From assembly GCF_000004825.1 (NCBI RefSeq), contig NW_008805070.1, forward strand, positions 1 through 64,000: a DNA stretch of 64,000 bases, read 5' to 3'. Both the position numbers and the translations under genes were made by a program. Below the pieces are notes generated by a model, which saw only the letters and a list, made by a program, of their open reading frames with translations, was not told the DNA's origin and searched no databases. The stretch comes from Heterostelium album PN500. Lineage: Eukaryota > Evosea > Eumycetozoa > Acytosteliales > Acytosteliaceae. Each line of letters opens with the position of its first letter. Position 1 is the stretch's first letter. This document shows positions 55,038 through 64,000 of this stretch, one piece after another.

Positions 55038-56466
55038 ATGAATAGAAATATATTTAAAAATAGTTTTGTAGTGACAATTTTGTTATTGTTCATTTTGTCG
55101 TCTTCTTCGGAAGTCGGTGCATTCGACTATGACGAAGATATCGAAGTCTACTATGTAGAGGCACCACTCTTAAAAGCAATGTTCGGTGACTTGCTCGAAA
55201 ATTTCAAAGCTTTTCATTCTGGTGTTTATTTTTATGCAACGTAAGTAATAAATTCAAACACACAATAGCAAATTCAAAAACAACAACTTCAACTTCAACT
55301 TCAACTTTGATAATATTGATATTTAGATCTAATAATTAAGTATATTCTAATTAATTATAATAATTTATATATAGAGAATCAAAAGAAAGTTTTACATTGG
55401 ATTATGTTGCATCTCCAAGTATTTTGGGTGCAGTGTTTCCACAGGTGAATGAAACCACACAGGATATCATTTGGATGAGCAATGGAATTGTCCAGTTCAA
55501 TACAGATTTCAATCAGTCGTACTGGAGCAGTGGACAACAGTATATTATGACGGTGAACGGTGAGACCTTTGCCAAGTATCTCTGCTGGGCAGAGCTCTAC
55601 AACCAGACCAATCCGTTTTACAATCTCTTTGAGGTGCGTGACAACGTCACACTCGAACTGTACTTGAGCTCATCGATCTGCAACGACTTTGTGTGGGCGA
55701 CGTTCGAAGCACTCTACAACCTCGGCGGTGAAATTCCCGAAGCCACCACCACTCCTCCATCGCGTGACTTTATCACGTTGTACGTCACCAAAGAGCCGTA
55801 CGCAATTACCGACCCTGAGGACCCAGCCACCTGGGATCAACTCATGAGCTTCTACGAGAAGATGCAATTGCAACCGAATGAAACGGCTATCCAATTCGTA
55901 TCGTCGCTGGTACAGGCATTCTCTGGTAACTTTTATTACTATCGATCACAAGTATACTACAATCTTTCATTGACCGCACGTGAACCACTCACCTACTCGC
56001 CAGCAGCACTACCATCCGGACCACGTGAACCATCCGTTGTCAAATTTGCACAAGGTTGCAAACTTCCACCACCCTTAAAGACACATAATGGTATTGGTGG
56101 TGGTTGGATATTTATCATTGTGTAAGTTGTTGTTGTTTTATGTATATATATATATATATATATATTATATATTTCCAATGTTTAACTTACTTATTGTTGT
56201 TTATTATTATTATTAGATTATTCTCTTGCTCAACAGTATATATAGCAGGTGGACTCATTTATAATGTTCAAGTGAAAGGTGAACCATTGTCAGCCAATGC
56301 TCTACCAAACTATAATGCATGGATGTCACTGAGTGGATATGTTAAGGATGGTGGATTGTTTATTGTTTCAAAGGTTAGAGGTGGTAGCGGTGTCACTCCA
56401 GGTGGAAATTACACTTCATCTGATGATGTTGCATATCATCAAATTAATAATCAAGATGATGATTAG
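55038..56466 (+). CDS. CLN5-like lysosomal protein with a receptor-type membrane tail
   Basis: Three exons (55038-55240, 55375-56121, 56217-56466) give 399 residues. A signal peptide is followed by clear CLN5 similarity: 'DEDIEVYYVEAPLLKAMFGD', 'DIIWMSNGIVQF', 'SSICNDFVWATFEALYNLGG' and several N-glycosylation sites. CLN5 is a lysosomal glycoprotein mutated in Batten disease and reported as a BMP synthase. Unlike soluble CLN5, the domain here is followed by a membrane segment ('GGWIFIIVLFSCSTVYIAGG') and a tail with 'LPNYNAWMSLSGYVKDG' and a final 'YHQIN'. That pattern resembles the membrane-proximal tail of CI-MPR/ATG27-type receptors. The protein would then be anchored and cycle between Golgi and endolysosomes. 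Confidence 0.85.
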
Positions 56467-56847
56467 TGATAAAACCCTTTCCAACAACAACAACAACAAT
56501 AACAACAATAACAACAAATCTTTATACGTACTATACATATATACTAATAATAATAAATCAACATCTTTTTCAATGACAGGTTATTACTCTATATCATATC
56601 ATAATCATCATGTAGATCGATTAGATATTTGATATCAGTAGTATAACTTTCAAAAACAATAATATAACACAATTGTCTTTTAAATTATTATTCTTATTAT
56701 TATCATTATCATTTAATGTATATTTAACATAACATTTTGTTTTATTATTATTATTATATTTAAGATATATTTAGCACTTAAATATATCTTTATCTTGTTC
56801 TTTCCTTTTCTTTTGATTTGGTTTGGTTTGAATGATTATTATCAAAT
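56467..56847. other. intergenic stretch between convergent genes
   Basis: About 380 bases of 3' flanks with short Asn-codon-like runs (caacaacaataac) and A+T. The plus-strand ORF reaching 56632 is a shadow. A small inverted repeat ('taagatatatttagc' near 56761 with 'aatatatctt' near 56780) may be a transcription end structure. Confidence 0.4.
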
Positions 56848-57706
56848 TTATACAGTTGTTATATTTGTAATAGTTTGATCTGTTGTTTGTTGTTGTTGAT
56901 CTTGTTGTTGTTGCTGTTGCTGTAACTCTTCAACAGTAGGTGGTTGTAATGGATTAGTTGATGCCATTCTATTCTGTCTATAATATTGCCAATGATAAAA
57001 TTGTTGTTCATGAATATACTCTGTAAACATTAAATGTATTAGTTCCTATTATAATGATTAGATGGAGTTTGTGTTAGTTCTAAATGATCACAGTTATACA
57101 GTTATGAATAATTAGTTATTAGTTACATGTCTGAATTTCTCTTGTTGTAATAAATCTAAAAAGTATAGACTTTGAGGATAAACGATGAACTTTGAATACT
57201 CTGGTTGCTTCCAATACTGAAGATAATTTAAATAGTTTACAAATGCTTTATCTTGGAAGTATCTATTCTGTGCTAAATCTGTTTTAATAGTTATTATAAT
57301 AATAATAACAATTAGTATCATATCATATCATATCATATCTTATCAATTGAGGTGATCATATCATCATTCATTTTTGATAGTTACAATTTAAATAACGTGG
57401 ATTAGATAAACATTGTACGAATTCCAATTCCATCATGAATCTCTGATGGTTTGCTTCTTCAGCTAGTTGATCTGCTTCACTCGATGCTTGATCGTCAGTC
57501 ATTGTAGATGTAGGTGTTGTTGGTGATGTTGTATTTGTAGCATTATTTGTGGTTGTGGTTGTTGTTGTTGTTGTTGTGGTTGGAGTAGTAGTTGTTGTTG
57601 CAATATCATCATTCATAATTTCATCTTCATCTCCAATACCACTACCACTACCACTGCCTATATTACTATCATCTTCTAAACTCATAGGTGTATTATTACT
57701 CGACAT
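56848..57706 (-). CDS. med31: Mediator subunit MED31
   Basis: Three exons (57706-57385, 57278-57127, 57045-56848) give 223 residues. After a Thr/Asn/Asp-rich N-terminus, the SOH1 core is unmistakable: 'RFMMELEFVQCLSNPRYLNY', 'LAQNRYFQDKAFVNYLNYLQ', 'YWKQPEYSKFIVYPQSLYFL', 'FRHELIHLM' and 'EQQFYHWQYYRQNR'. MED31 sits in the Mediator middle module and links activators to RNA polymerase II. A Gln run and Thr-rich end follow. The intron 2 acceptor is the one at 57047-57046; the stronger-looking AG 29 bases later would break the conserved helix. Confidence 0.93.
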
Positions 57707-57888
57707 TGATTGGTTAGCTAACCAAATTTCTATTGATAATAATATTAGCAAAAAAATAAAAAAACAAGATAGTTAATTAATGATCACACAGAGAAATAAT
57801 GAAGTTACTTTTTTTTTTCTAGAAAAAGCAATTGATTTTTAGAACTAGTCGTTTTAAAAATATATATGTTGACTATTTTTCGTTCAAG

Positions 57889-59625
57889 ATGAATGATACC
57901 TTATGCAGTGTTTTATTTAATAGAGTGTTGTTCAAATCAATTGTAATAAGGGAAAAGATATTTAAATATATATATTATATAAATACGATATTGAATTATC
58001 AAAAGGAAAAGTTAATTAGATGTAATTGGTATGATCTAGCTTGTTTTCCAGATCAGTTAATTCTATATAACTATATAGATAGATATAAAAAGATATTTAA
58101 TTATATATTTAAAGGTGAGCATGAACACAAACTAGATTCATTGGTTTATTATGATTTTAGAAAGTTTTATTTAAAATCACTGTTGACAGCTTCGAGTGTT
58201 GGTAATTTGGAGTTGATTCGATTTGTTACAGAACATCAGGAAATCACCAACGATGAAATAGATTATCAATCGATATTGGATGTTGCAGTGGAGTATGGAC
58301 AGTTATCGATTGTCAAGTTTATCAATGAACTACCTCGTAGCGATAAGTACTACTTTAAGAGTGTAATAGATAAAATATGCAGAGGTAAACATCCACATCT
58401 CTACATGGAGATGTTACAATGGTTCAAAGACAATCGGACAGAACAGTGTACTCGTAAATCATTGGAAGATGCGACACGCAAAGGAGAGTTGGAGGTTGTC
58501 ATGTGGTTGGTCGAAAACTATAGCCATTGTCTAAGTAATTTACATAGAAGAAACATCGTGACATTTGCTGCGCAAAGTGGGAATCTACAGCTTGTGAAAT
58601 GGTTGGTAGAAAAAGATATTGGTGATGGTAGTGTGTCGGCAATTGATTCTGCCTCTCAAAAAGGAAATCTTGAAATCATAAAGTATCTAGATGGTGTTCA
58701 GAGAGCTGCTGATGATACTACTAGTGGTGATGACCAACGAAACTACAGTACTGCAATGTATGTGGCGATGGCAGAAGGACACTTTGAAATAGTACGCTGG
58801 TTCAATGAAAATCGATCGGCAGCTGTAAGATATCAATATCGGGTTGTAATGGAGGAAGCTTGTAGAATTGGTAGTTTGGAGATGGTCCAATTTATCTATA
58901 GAGAATATGAGAAGGCGGTGGTGGAATGCGGACAGGCCGAGATACAACCATTTTCAGACAAAATAATGCATTTTGCAGCAATCTATGGATTTAAGGATGT
59001 AGTGGAATTCCTCATGGAGTTGGAACAGCAAAATAAAATTGTAAAACAATTTGTGTATATGGATACTGTTTCGGCAATGGCAAAGTTTGAAATATTTAAA
59101 TACCTCTTTTCCAAAGGCATCGTTTATAAACTATCGAATAAGTCATTCGATGACTTTGCAAGGTATCGAGATAGCACTGCACTTGAGTGGTTCAAGCGGA
59201 ATACAAAGTTGGAGTGTTCGTCACATGCCTATTTCAATGCCATACAATTTGGAAATCTAGAGAATGTGATATGGATCCACGAGAATACAACGCATTCTCT
59301 CGAGTCAAAACACATGGATGATGCAGCAACTAGAGGTTATCTTGATATCCTATGCTATCTTCATGACAATGGTGTTCAGTGTTCTACCAATGCAATAGAT
59401 TATGCCTATGATGTATCGATAGTAAAATGGCTATACAACAACAGAACTGAACGATGTACCAAACGAGGCATTGATCATTCAATTACACACCAAAACATTC
59501 CAAAGTTGAAATTCCTTGATCAAAACATAAAAGATTTCAAATATACCCAATTATCTAAAGATAAGAATAGCAAATGTAACTATTTCATACCAAAACTAAA
59601 ATTTATTAAAGATCATTCATTATAA
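57889..59625 (+). CDS. dictyostelid ankyrin-repeat protein, intact
   Basis: A single exon of 578 residues from ATG 57889 (an open extension to 57832 has no ATG). The family leader ('LFNRVLFKSIVIREKIFKYI') is followed by about fifteen ankyrin-like units with cores such as 'GNLELIRFVTEHQE', 'GELEVVMWLVENYSH' and 'YNNRTERCTKRGIDHS'. It has no lesion. With the 6.8 kb gene it is one of two intact family members here; the other two are broken. Function is unknown. Confidence 0.85.
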   Translation: MNDTLCSVLFNRVLFKSIVIREKIFKYIYYINTILNYQKEKLIRCNWYDLACFPDQLILYNYIDRYKKIFNYIFKGEHEHKLDSLVYYDFRKFYLKSLLTASSVGNLELIRFVTEHQEITNDEIDYQSILDVAVEYGQLSIVKFINELPRSDKYYFKSVIDKICRGKHPHLYMEMLQWFKDNRTEQCTRKSLEDATRKGELEVVMWLVENYSHCLSNLHRRNIVTFAAQSGNLQLVKWLVEKDIGDGSVSAIDSASQKGNLEIIKYLDGVQRAADDTTSGDDQRNYSTAMYVAMAEGHFEIVRWFNENRSAAVRYQYRVVMEEACRIGSLEMVQFIYREYEKAVVECGQAEIQPFSDKIMHFAAIYGFKDVVEFLMELEQQNKIVKQFVYMDTVSAMAKFEIFKYLFSKGIVYKLSNKSFDDFARYRDSTALEWFKRNTKLECSSHAYFNAIQFGNLENVIWIHENTTHSLESKHMDDAATRGYLDILCYLHDNGVQCSTNAIDYAYDVSIVKWLYNNRTERCTKRGIDHSITHQNIPKLKFLDQNIKDFKYTQLSKDKNSKCNYFIPKLKFIKDHSL

Positions 59626-60667
59626 ATATTTTAAAGTGAAGATAATACATTGTTGTTTATTAAAATTTTGTTTATTTATCTTTAAAAGTCTTAAATAATA
59701 ATTTCATATGTTCCACATATGTTGTATTATTATTAGATGTTTACTGATATTGATCTAACATCATTCGAGAGGGGTCTCCATATAACATCAGATACCGATA
59801 ATATTATATATTTCGGTTTTTTTTTTTTTCTTTATTTTAATTAAAAATGTGGTTGTTGCCAGCTCAGCTATCTCTAGCAATCAGATATACGATGACAGCC
59901 CGAAGACCATATCAATCTGACACCCTTTTAGGACGAGGGTCTCTATATAACATCATAGCTGGATATTGTTATACTAAATTTTGTCAAAATTATGATTTGT
60001 AAGTTGTATACCGTTAGCTTAAGTTATTGTTGATTTCGTTAAATCTTATGGGAATCTTCTGTAAAATTGTCAAAAAAGGAAGATCTTGGTGTTCATGAAA
60101 AAAAAAAACGATTTCGAAAATGATCTCGAAAAGTGTGCATTTTTTTGCCGAAACTTACCAGAGTTTTATTTTTTATTTTAAAATCATATAATTAAAATTT
60201 AATCAACAATTATTTATTTCAAAACAAAATATACATTTTGTATTATATTGTCTAAATTTAGATGTTTTAATGTTAATTGAAATAAAACAGGAAAAAAAAA
60301 AAAAGAGTAAAAAATTTAGCTAGCCAAATGAATGAACGATTTTGGTGGAAATAAGGATAAACAGTCATTTAAATGATGTAAATAACATTTTAAATGAGAC
60401 ACAAATGGGTGGTTTTTTGATTTGATATAGTTCTCTTTATTAAAACATTTATAAATTTAGACATTGAATTGCTCTGTAAAACCAACAAAAGGTTTAGATC
60501 GTATTACAGTTGAACAGAAAGAGGTATCTGTTAAAATTTTGTTTATTTATTTATCTTTTTAAAGTTTTAATAATGATTTCATATGAGTTAGTTGTTGTTG
60601 GTTATTTTATTGCATCTTTAATAGTAAATTTCTAAAAAAAGGTTGTATTATTATTATGATGTGCTAT
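59626..60667. other. long intergenic region with a duplicated motif
   Basis: About 1 kb. A motif close to 'gagggtctctatataacatca' occurs at 59767-59790 and again at 59935-59955 in the same orientation, bracketing a patch richer in G+C (59860-59930). The flanks 59640-59700 and 60535-60580 also share 'ttaaaattttgtttatttat' and 'aataatttcatatg'-type sequence, so a local duplication of 3' flanks is likely. No gene is recognised. Confidence 0.5.
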
Positions 60668-61276
60668 CTATTGATTAGGATCAAAACTTTCAATGTGTGT
60701 ATTTGTAACCTTTTTGATTCTTCTCTTTTTCTCTTGTTTCTCAACGTTTTTAACTTTAATTGTTTTGGTGGTTTCGTATTTCTCCACAGGTGTTAGGCCG
60801 GCCTCTCTCATTACATTCTCTAAATCGACTTCGATCGGCACTTCCACTGATCCCCAGAGACGTACCAGCTCGTCGCTACATGGCACTCTATATTTCTCAT
60901 CGTTGTAGTATATCTTTTCCGATTTAGAGTTTGACGAGATCACCGAGTAGATAGATTTAGACTGCTTTAGTTTATTGACATCGTTTTCTGCATTTGCATA
61001 GGAAGCTTTGAGATCTTCCAACAAGATGCCTTCTGGTTGCCGTGAGAGTAGCTCTAGTATATCATTTTGATTCTTTACTTGGTACTGAGGTATATATCTA
61101 AGTGTTTTATCATTTAAAAACTCTATGAATGTATTCTGTTTGAGTGATTGTAATAATAAATGATTATTATATAGATTGTGACCTGTAGAGTTATATAGAT
61201 CTTCAAAAGTAATGTATTGGCCCTCTAATAGTTTTAAATGTTTAATGATTTCAAAGTTAACAAATTCTAATGACAT
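60668..61276 (-). CDS. gtf2e2: TFIIE beta subunit
   Basis: A single exon of 202 residues from ATG 61276. It reads as the TFIIE-beta winged-helix core: 'LRYIPQYQVKNQNDILELLS', 'EGILLEDLKASYANAENDVN', 'KIYYNDEKY', 'ELVRLWGSVEVPIEVDLENV' and a basic C-terminus with 'KKVTNTHIESF'. TFIIE-beta helps recruit TFIIH to the RNA polymerase II initiation complex. The protein is shorter than animal versions (about 290 residues), mostly at the N-terminus; an upstream exon is possible but none is obvious. Confidence 0.85.
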   Translation of the reverse strand: MSLEFVNFEIIKHLKLLEGQYITFEDLYNSTGHNLYNNHLLLQSLKQNTFIEFLNDKTLRYIPQYQVKNQNDILELLSRQPEGILLEDLKASYANAENDVNKLKQSKSIYSVISSNSKSEKIYYNDEKYRVPCSDELVRLWGSVEVPIEVDLENVMREAGLTPVEKYETTKTIKVKNVEKQEKKRRIKKVTNTHIESFDPNQ

Positions 61277-61611
61277 ATTAGTGATGCAAAGTTGTTGCAA
61301 AAACAATGTTATAACAATTTAAACAGATATTTATATGCACACATAAATAAAAGTGAGACTCACTTTTATTTATAGTTTGTAAAATCCATTCCCTCAACAA
61401 AAACAAAAAAAAGTAAAAATTTTTTCTTTTTTCTAAATAGGATTGCAAAGATGGTTTTTCTTGGACCAGAAAGGAGACCATCGATCGATATCAATCGAAA
61501 ATCATAAAAAAAAAAATTGAATAGATAAATCAATTCTTTGTATTATATAATTAATATAATATCAATTATTTATTTAATAAATAGGTGAATTAACTGCTCA
61601 ATAATTAAGGA

Positions 61612-62019
61612 TCAGTTTTTCTTTAGACCTTCAGAGTAACTTTCCTCTGATGCTATTTTGGTCATCAATTTTTCACACTTTTCCTGGATTATCAAAAATT
61701 GATCCGCTTTCACCATATCCTCTATTATCTCTCTTATTTTCAGAAAATGACATTGATAATCCTCTCTTTCAGTTTTCTTCTTTTTGTATAGAACTATTTC
61801 TCTTGAAATCTTGTTAATGTTTTGAATATTCTTGTCAAGGTTATGGTGATACTGTGTGACCACGTCTTGAAACTCTTCTCTGTGCTCTGGTTTCAAATCT
61901 TTGATATCTGTGTATCTGAGAACTTCCGTTAAATGTTTGTCGATATCTAGAGTGACGGAGGTTAGAATTTCAATGTCAATATATGGGGTCTTTAAGTCAA
62001 CTTTAGATAAATCTCCCAT
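61612..62019 (-). pseudogene. truncated copy of the 62.8 kb membrane-protein gene
   Basis: A 135-residue ORF (MGDLSKVDLKTPY...) about 75-80% identical to the N-terminal half of the plus-strand gene at 62842-63695, including 'TVTLDIDKHLT'/'SVTLDIDKHLT', 'LKPEHREEFQ' and 'IASEESYSEGLKKN'. It stops with TGA exactly where the partner has TGG (Trp), and no similarity is visible past that point. It keeps the helical, coiled-coil-like part but lacks the membrane segment. It could be a truncated soluble variant rather than a dead gene. The family is not recognised. Confidence 0.6.
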
Positions 62020-62841
62020 CTTGGTTTAAATTATAAAATCCTTTTAGTTAATAGTTTAAATAATTATTTGTGAAGAATATTTATGAATAAATAAATAAAT
62101 ATGATTAATTAAATCAAAATTTATTTTATTCACCTCATTCTTTGGAACTTAAATTGTTAATTAAATATTCCCAAAAATAAACAATAATTTATTAACATTT
62201 TATATTGCAAAGTATCTAAATTTAGATAAAGAAAGTTATCAATAACCACTCTAACAATCAAAACTTAAACATTTAATTATTTTGATTGTTAGTGTGTTTA
62301 ATCTAGTGTATATCCTCTTACCATTCTCAATACTATGCTTCTTTCTTATTTTTTTTAAATTTAAGACTAATATATTATTGGTTTTATAATACATAAATTT
62401 TCTTCTGTCTGTTTTAACCTTTTCAAAAGAATTTTTTATTTGAAAATCTAAACAATTAAAGCCAAAAGTTTGAGAAACAAGAGAAAAAAAGAAGAATTTA
62501 AAAGATTACAAATAAAGATATATCCAAATCAATAAAGATTTCTAAAAATAGATTTAAATGGTAGATCAAAAAAAACAAAATGAAAAAACTTATTTTTCTA
62601 ATTTTTGGGTCGGAGTAAATTTATTTTTACACCCAACCGTTGTAAATCAAATAAATAAGTTTTCAAACTGAATGAAGTGTTTAATTTGATTAAATTTATT
62701 TGATTAGATTTATTTTGAATAGTTTAATAAAAACTTTTTAATAACCATATATATTTATTTTAAATATTTATATTTGTTAAATAAATTGATTAAAAAACAA
62801 TAAACTTTTTTTAATAACCAAAAAGATTTAATAGTTAAAAG
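62020..62841. promoter_or_regulatory. shared upstream region of an inverted gene pair
   Basis: About 820 bases between two divergently transcribed paralogues. It is highly A+T-rich with T-rich tracts on both sides and short oppositely oriented copies of 'ttaatagtttaaata'/'tatttaaactatt'-type sequence near 62045-62060 and 62715-62735. Both promoters must lie here. Confidence 0.4.
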
Positions 62842-63695
62842 ATGGGAGGAAAATTAACTAAAATTGACTTAAAGAGCAAGTATTATGATATTGAAAAGCA
62901 ACTTACCACAGTCACACTGGATATCGACAAACACTTGACTGCTGTTCTCAGATCCACGGATATCAAAGGTTTGAAGCCAGAACACAGAGAAGAGTTTCAA
63001 GAAGTGACCACACAGTATCACCATGACCTTGACAAGAAGACCAACAACATTAAGAAGATTTCAAGAGAAATAGTTCTATACAAAAAGAAGAAAACTGAAA
63101 GTAGAGGAATTATCAACGTCATTTGCAGAAGATAAGAGAGATAATAGAGGATATGGTGAAAGAGGATCAATTCTTGAAAATCAAAGAAAAGTGTGAAAAA
63201 TTGATGACCAGTATAGCATCCGAGGAAAGTTACTCTGAAGGTCTCAAGAAAAACTGGAAGATGATAACTGGAGGTCTAATTGCTGCTCATGTTGGTGCTT
63301 TGTTGGTTGGTTTGGTTGTGTTGCATTTGATACCAATTGTCAATATTGTACTTGGACTTGCAACCTTAATTGCAGTTTGTTTTGCAGCAATAGCAGCAAT
63401 TGCTAGTGCTGCGGTACTATTGTTTTTTGGTACCAAGGCAATGGATTCACTAAAGAAGGACTTCCAGAACCTAAATGATATATTGCATCGTTTGAATAGT
63501 AATTCAAATCAAATTCATTTTGCACTAGGAAAGATTAAGGGATTGGAAGAGATGCCAGATTTAAACGATCTTGAAACATTTATTCCAGATATCGAACAAG
63601 CTTGCATAAATTTTGATCAAGTTGTCAATGAACAGCTTTCTAACCAAATTCTAAATATTAGAATCCCTTTCTTTAATATTAAAGCTCAGAGATAA
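62842..63695 (+). pseudogene. small coiled-coil/membrane protein gene with a frameshift
   Basis: ATG 62842 opens MGGKLTKIDLKSKY..., a helical domain of about 90 residues. Near 63100-63125 small indels relative to the minus-strand copy (two extra bases, one missing) shift the frame. The product continues in the next frame as 'KIREIIEDMVKEDQFLKIKE' through 'SEGLKKNW', a hydrophobic region of two closely spaced membrane segments ('GALLVGLVVLHLIPIVNIVL', 'AAIAAIASAAVLLFFG') and a helical tail to 63695. Bridged length is about 285 residues. No intron explains the break. The family is unrecognised. The hairpin-membrane layout suits a membrane-shaping or channel-like protein, but that is speculation. 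Confidence 0.6.
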
Positions 63696-64000
63696 ATTGG
63701 TTCAACTTTTTCCAAATTTTACAGAAAATCATTTTAAATAAAAATAAATAATTAAATAACAAAATATTTTCGTAATTTAAAAGTAATTTTGAAAAGCATC
63801 AAATCTCTCAATTGAATTAAAAAATAAAAATAAAAATTTAACAATTGATAAAATAACTAATTATAAATAAATTTAATTAGATATATATTTAGTTTTTCTT
63901 TATTGTTTTTTGTTAATGATATTTGTGAGGAATTTTATCTCCAAAAAATAGATCTGACGGATCCAAAAAATGAGCTATACTGATTTTGGACAACTTGATT
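63696..64000. other. window end, nothing recognised
   Basis: About 300 A+T-rich bases after the last stop codon. The final 60 bases ('gatctgacggatcc...') are slightly richer in G+C and may enter the next gene. Confidence 0.4.

Noticed and set aside
57549-57776. Plus-strand Val-rich ORF
   Set aside because: Antisense of the Thr run of MED31.
1-64000. CRISPR array, bacterial operon or prophage
   Set aside because: The sequence is eukaryotic with spliceosomal introns; the only regular direct repeat array (66 bp) is protein-coding FNIP repeats.

Overview
This window is nuclear DNA from a dictyostelid social amoeba (Amoebozoa), probably not D. discoideum itself. Intergenic DNA is extremely A+T-rich with long homopolymers, exons are slightly richer in G+C, and introns are short and GT-AG with T-rich 3' ends. 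Proteins carry poly-Asn, poly-Gln and poly-Ser runs. Several families are typical of these amoebae: FNIP repeats, ankyrin proteins with an 'NRSEGC' repeat core, a G8-domain surface protein, and a homologue of the DdCAD-1 adhesin. I could not settle the species from sequence alone, and I saw no tRNA or rRNA gene.

Layout. 0.4-8.7 kb is a tandem array built from two unrelated genes, a minus-strand importin-5-like HEAT protein and a plus-strand F-box/FNIP protein. Copies range from nearly intact to shredded, and an ankyrin gene sits inside the array. 8.8-12 kb holds a cadA homologue and a frameshifted ankyrin gene. 12.1-12.7 kb holds a small unrecognised gene that needs very short introns. 12.8-16.5 kb encodes a two-domain (GT2 plus GT4) membrane glycosyltransferase. 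19-20.6 kb has a persulfide-dioxygenase-like metallo-beta-lactamase protein and a CAP-domain protein. 21-25.8 kb has an ankyrin pseudogene and a protein kinase with sixteen 66-bp FNIP repeats. 28.2-31.1 kb is a DNase II gene preceded by a stray copy of one of its exons.

From 31 kb onward most genes are conserved single-copy cell machinery: an F-box/LRR protein, a G8 protein, a ubiquitin-like tandem, TRM112, a Tim17-like membrane protein, TAF8, mitochondrial ribosome recycling factor, a CBM20-ubiquitin protease fusion, HSBP1, tRNA isopentenyltransferase, a CLN5-like protein, MED31 and TFIIE-beta. Lineage-specific material is interspersed: an inverted pair of chitin-binding genes around a perfect hairpin (44.8-46.1 kb), another ankyrin gene (57.9-59.6 kb), and an inverted pair of small membrane-protein genes (61.6-63.7 kb).

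The clearest global pattern is that almost all stops and frameshifts fall in the expanded families (importin-like, F-box/FNIP, ankyrin, kinase-FNIP, chitin-binding, 61-63 kb pair). The conserved housekeeping genes splice cleanly, with doubtful 5' ends in the glycosyltransferase and recycling-factor genes. The most interesting leads are domain fusions (CBM20-CBM20-USP; CLN5 plus a receptor-type membrane tail; GT2-GT4), two intergenic hairpins that could be small-RNA precursors, and an inverted gene pair with near-identical ends and a strongly diverged core. All exon boundaries were placed by eye from GT/AG sites and reading frame.
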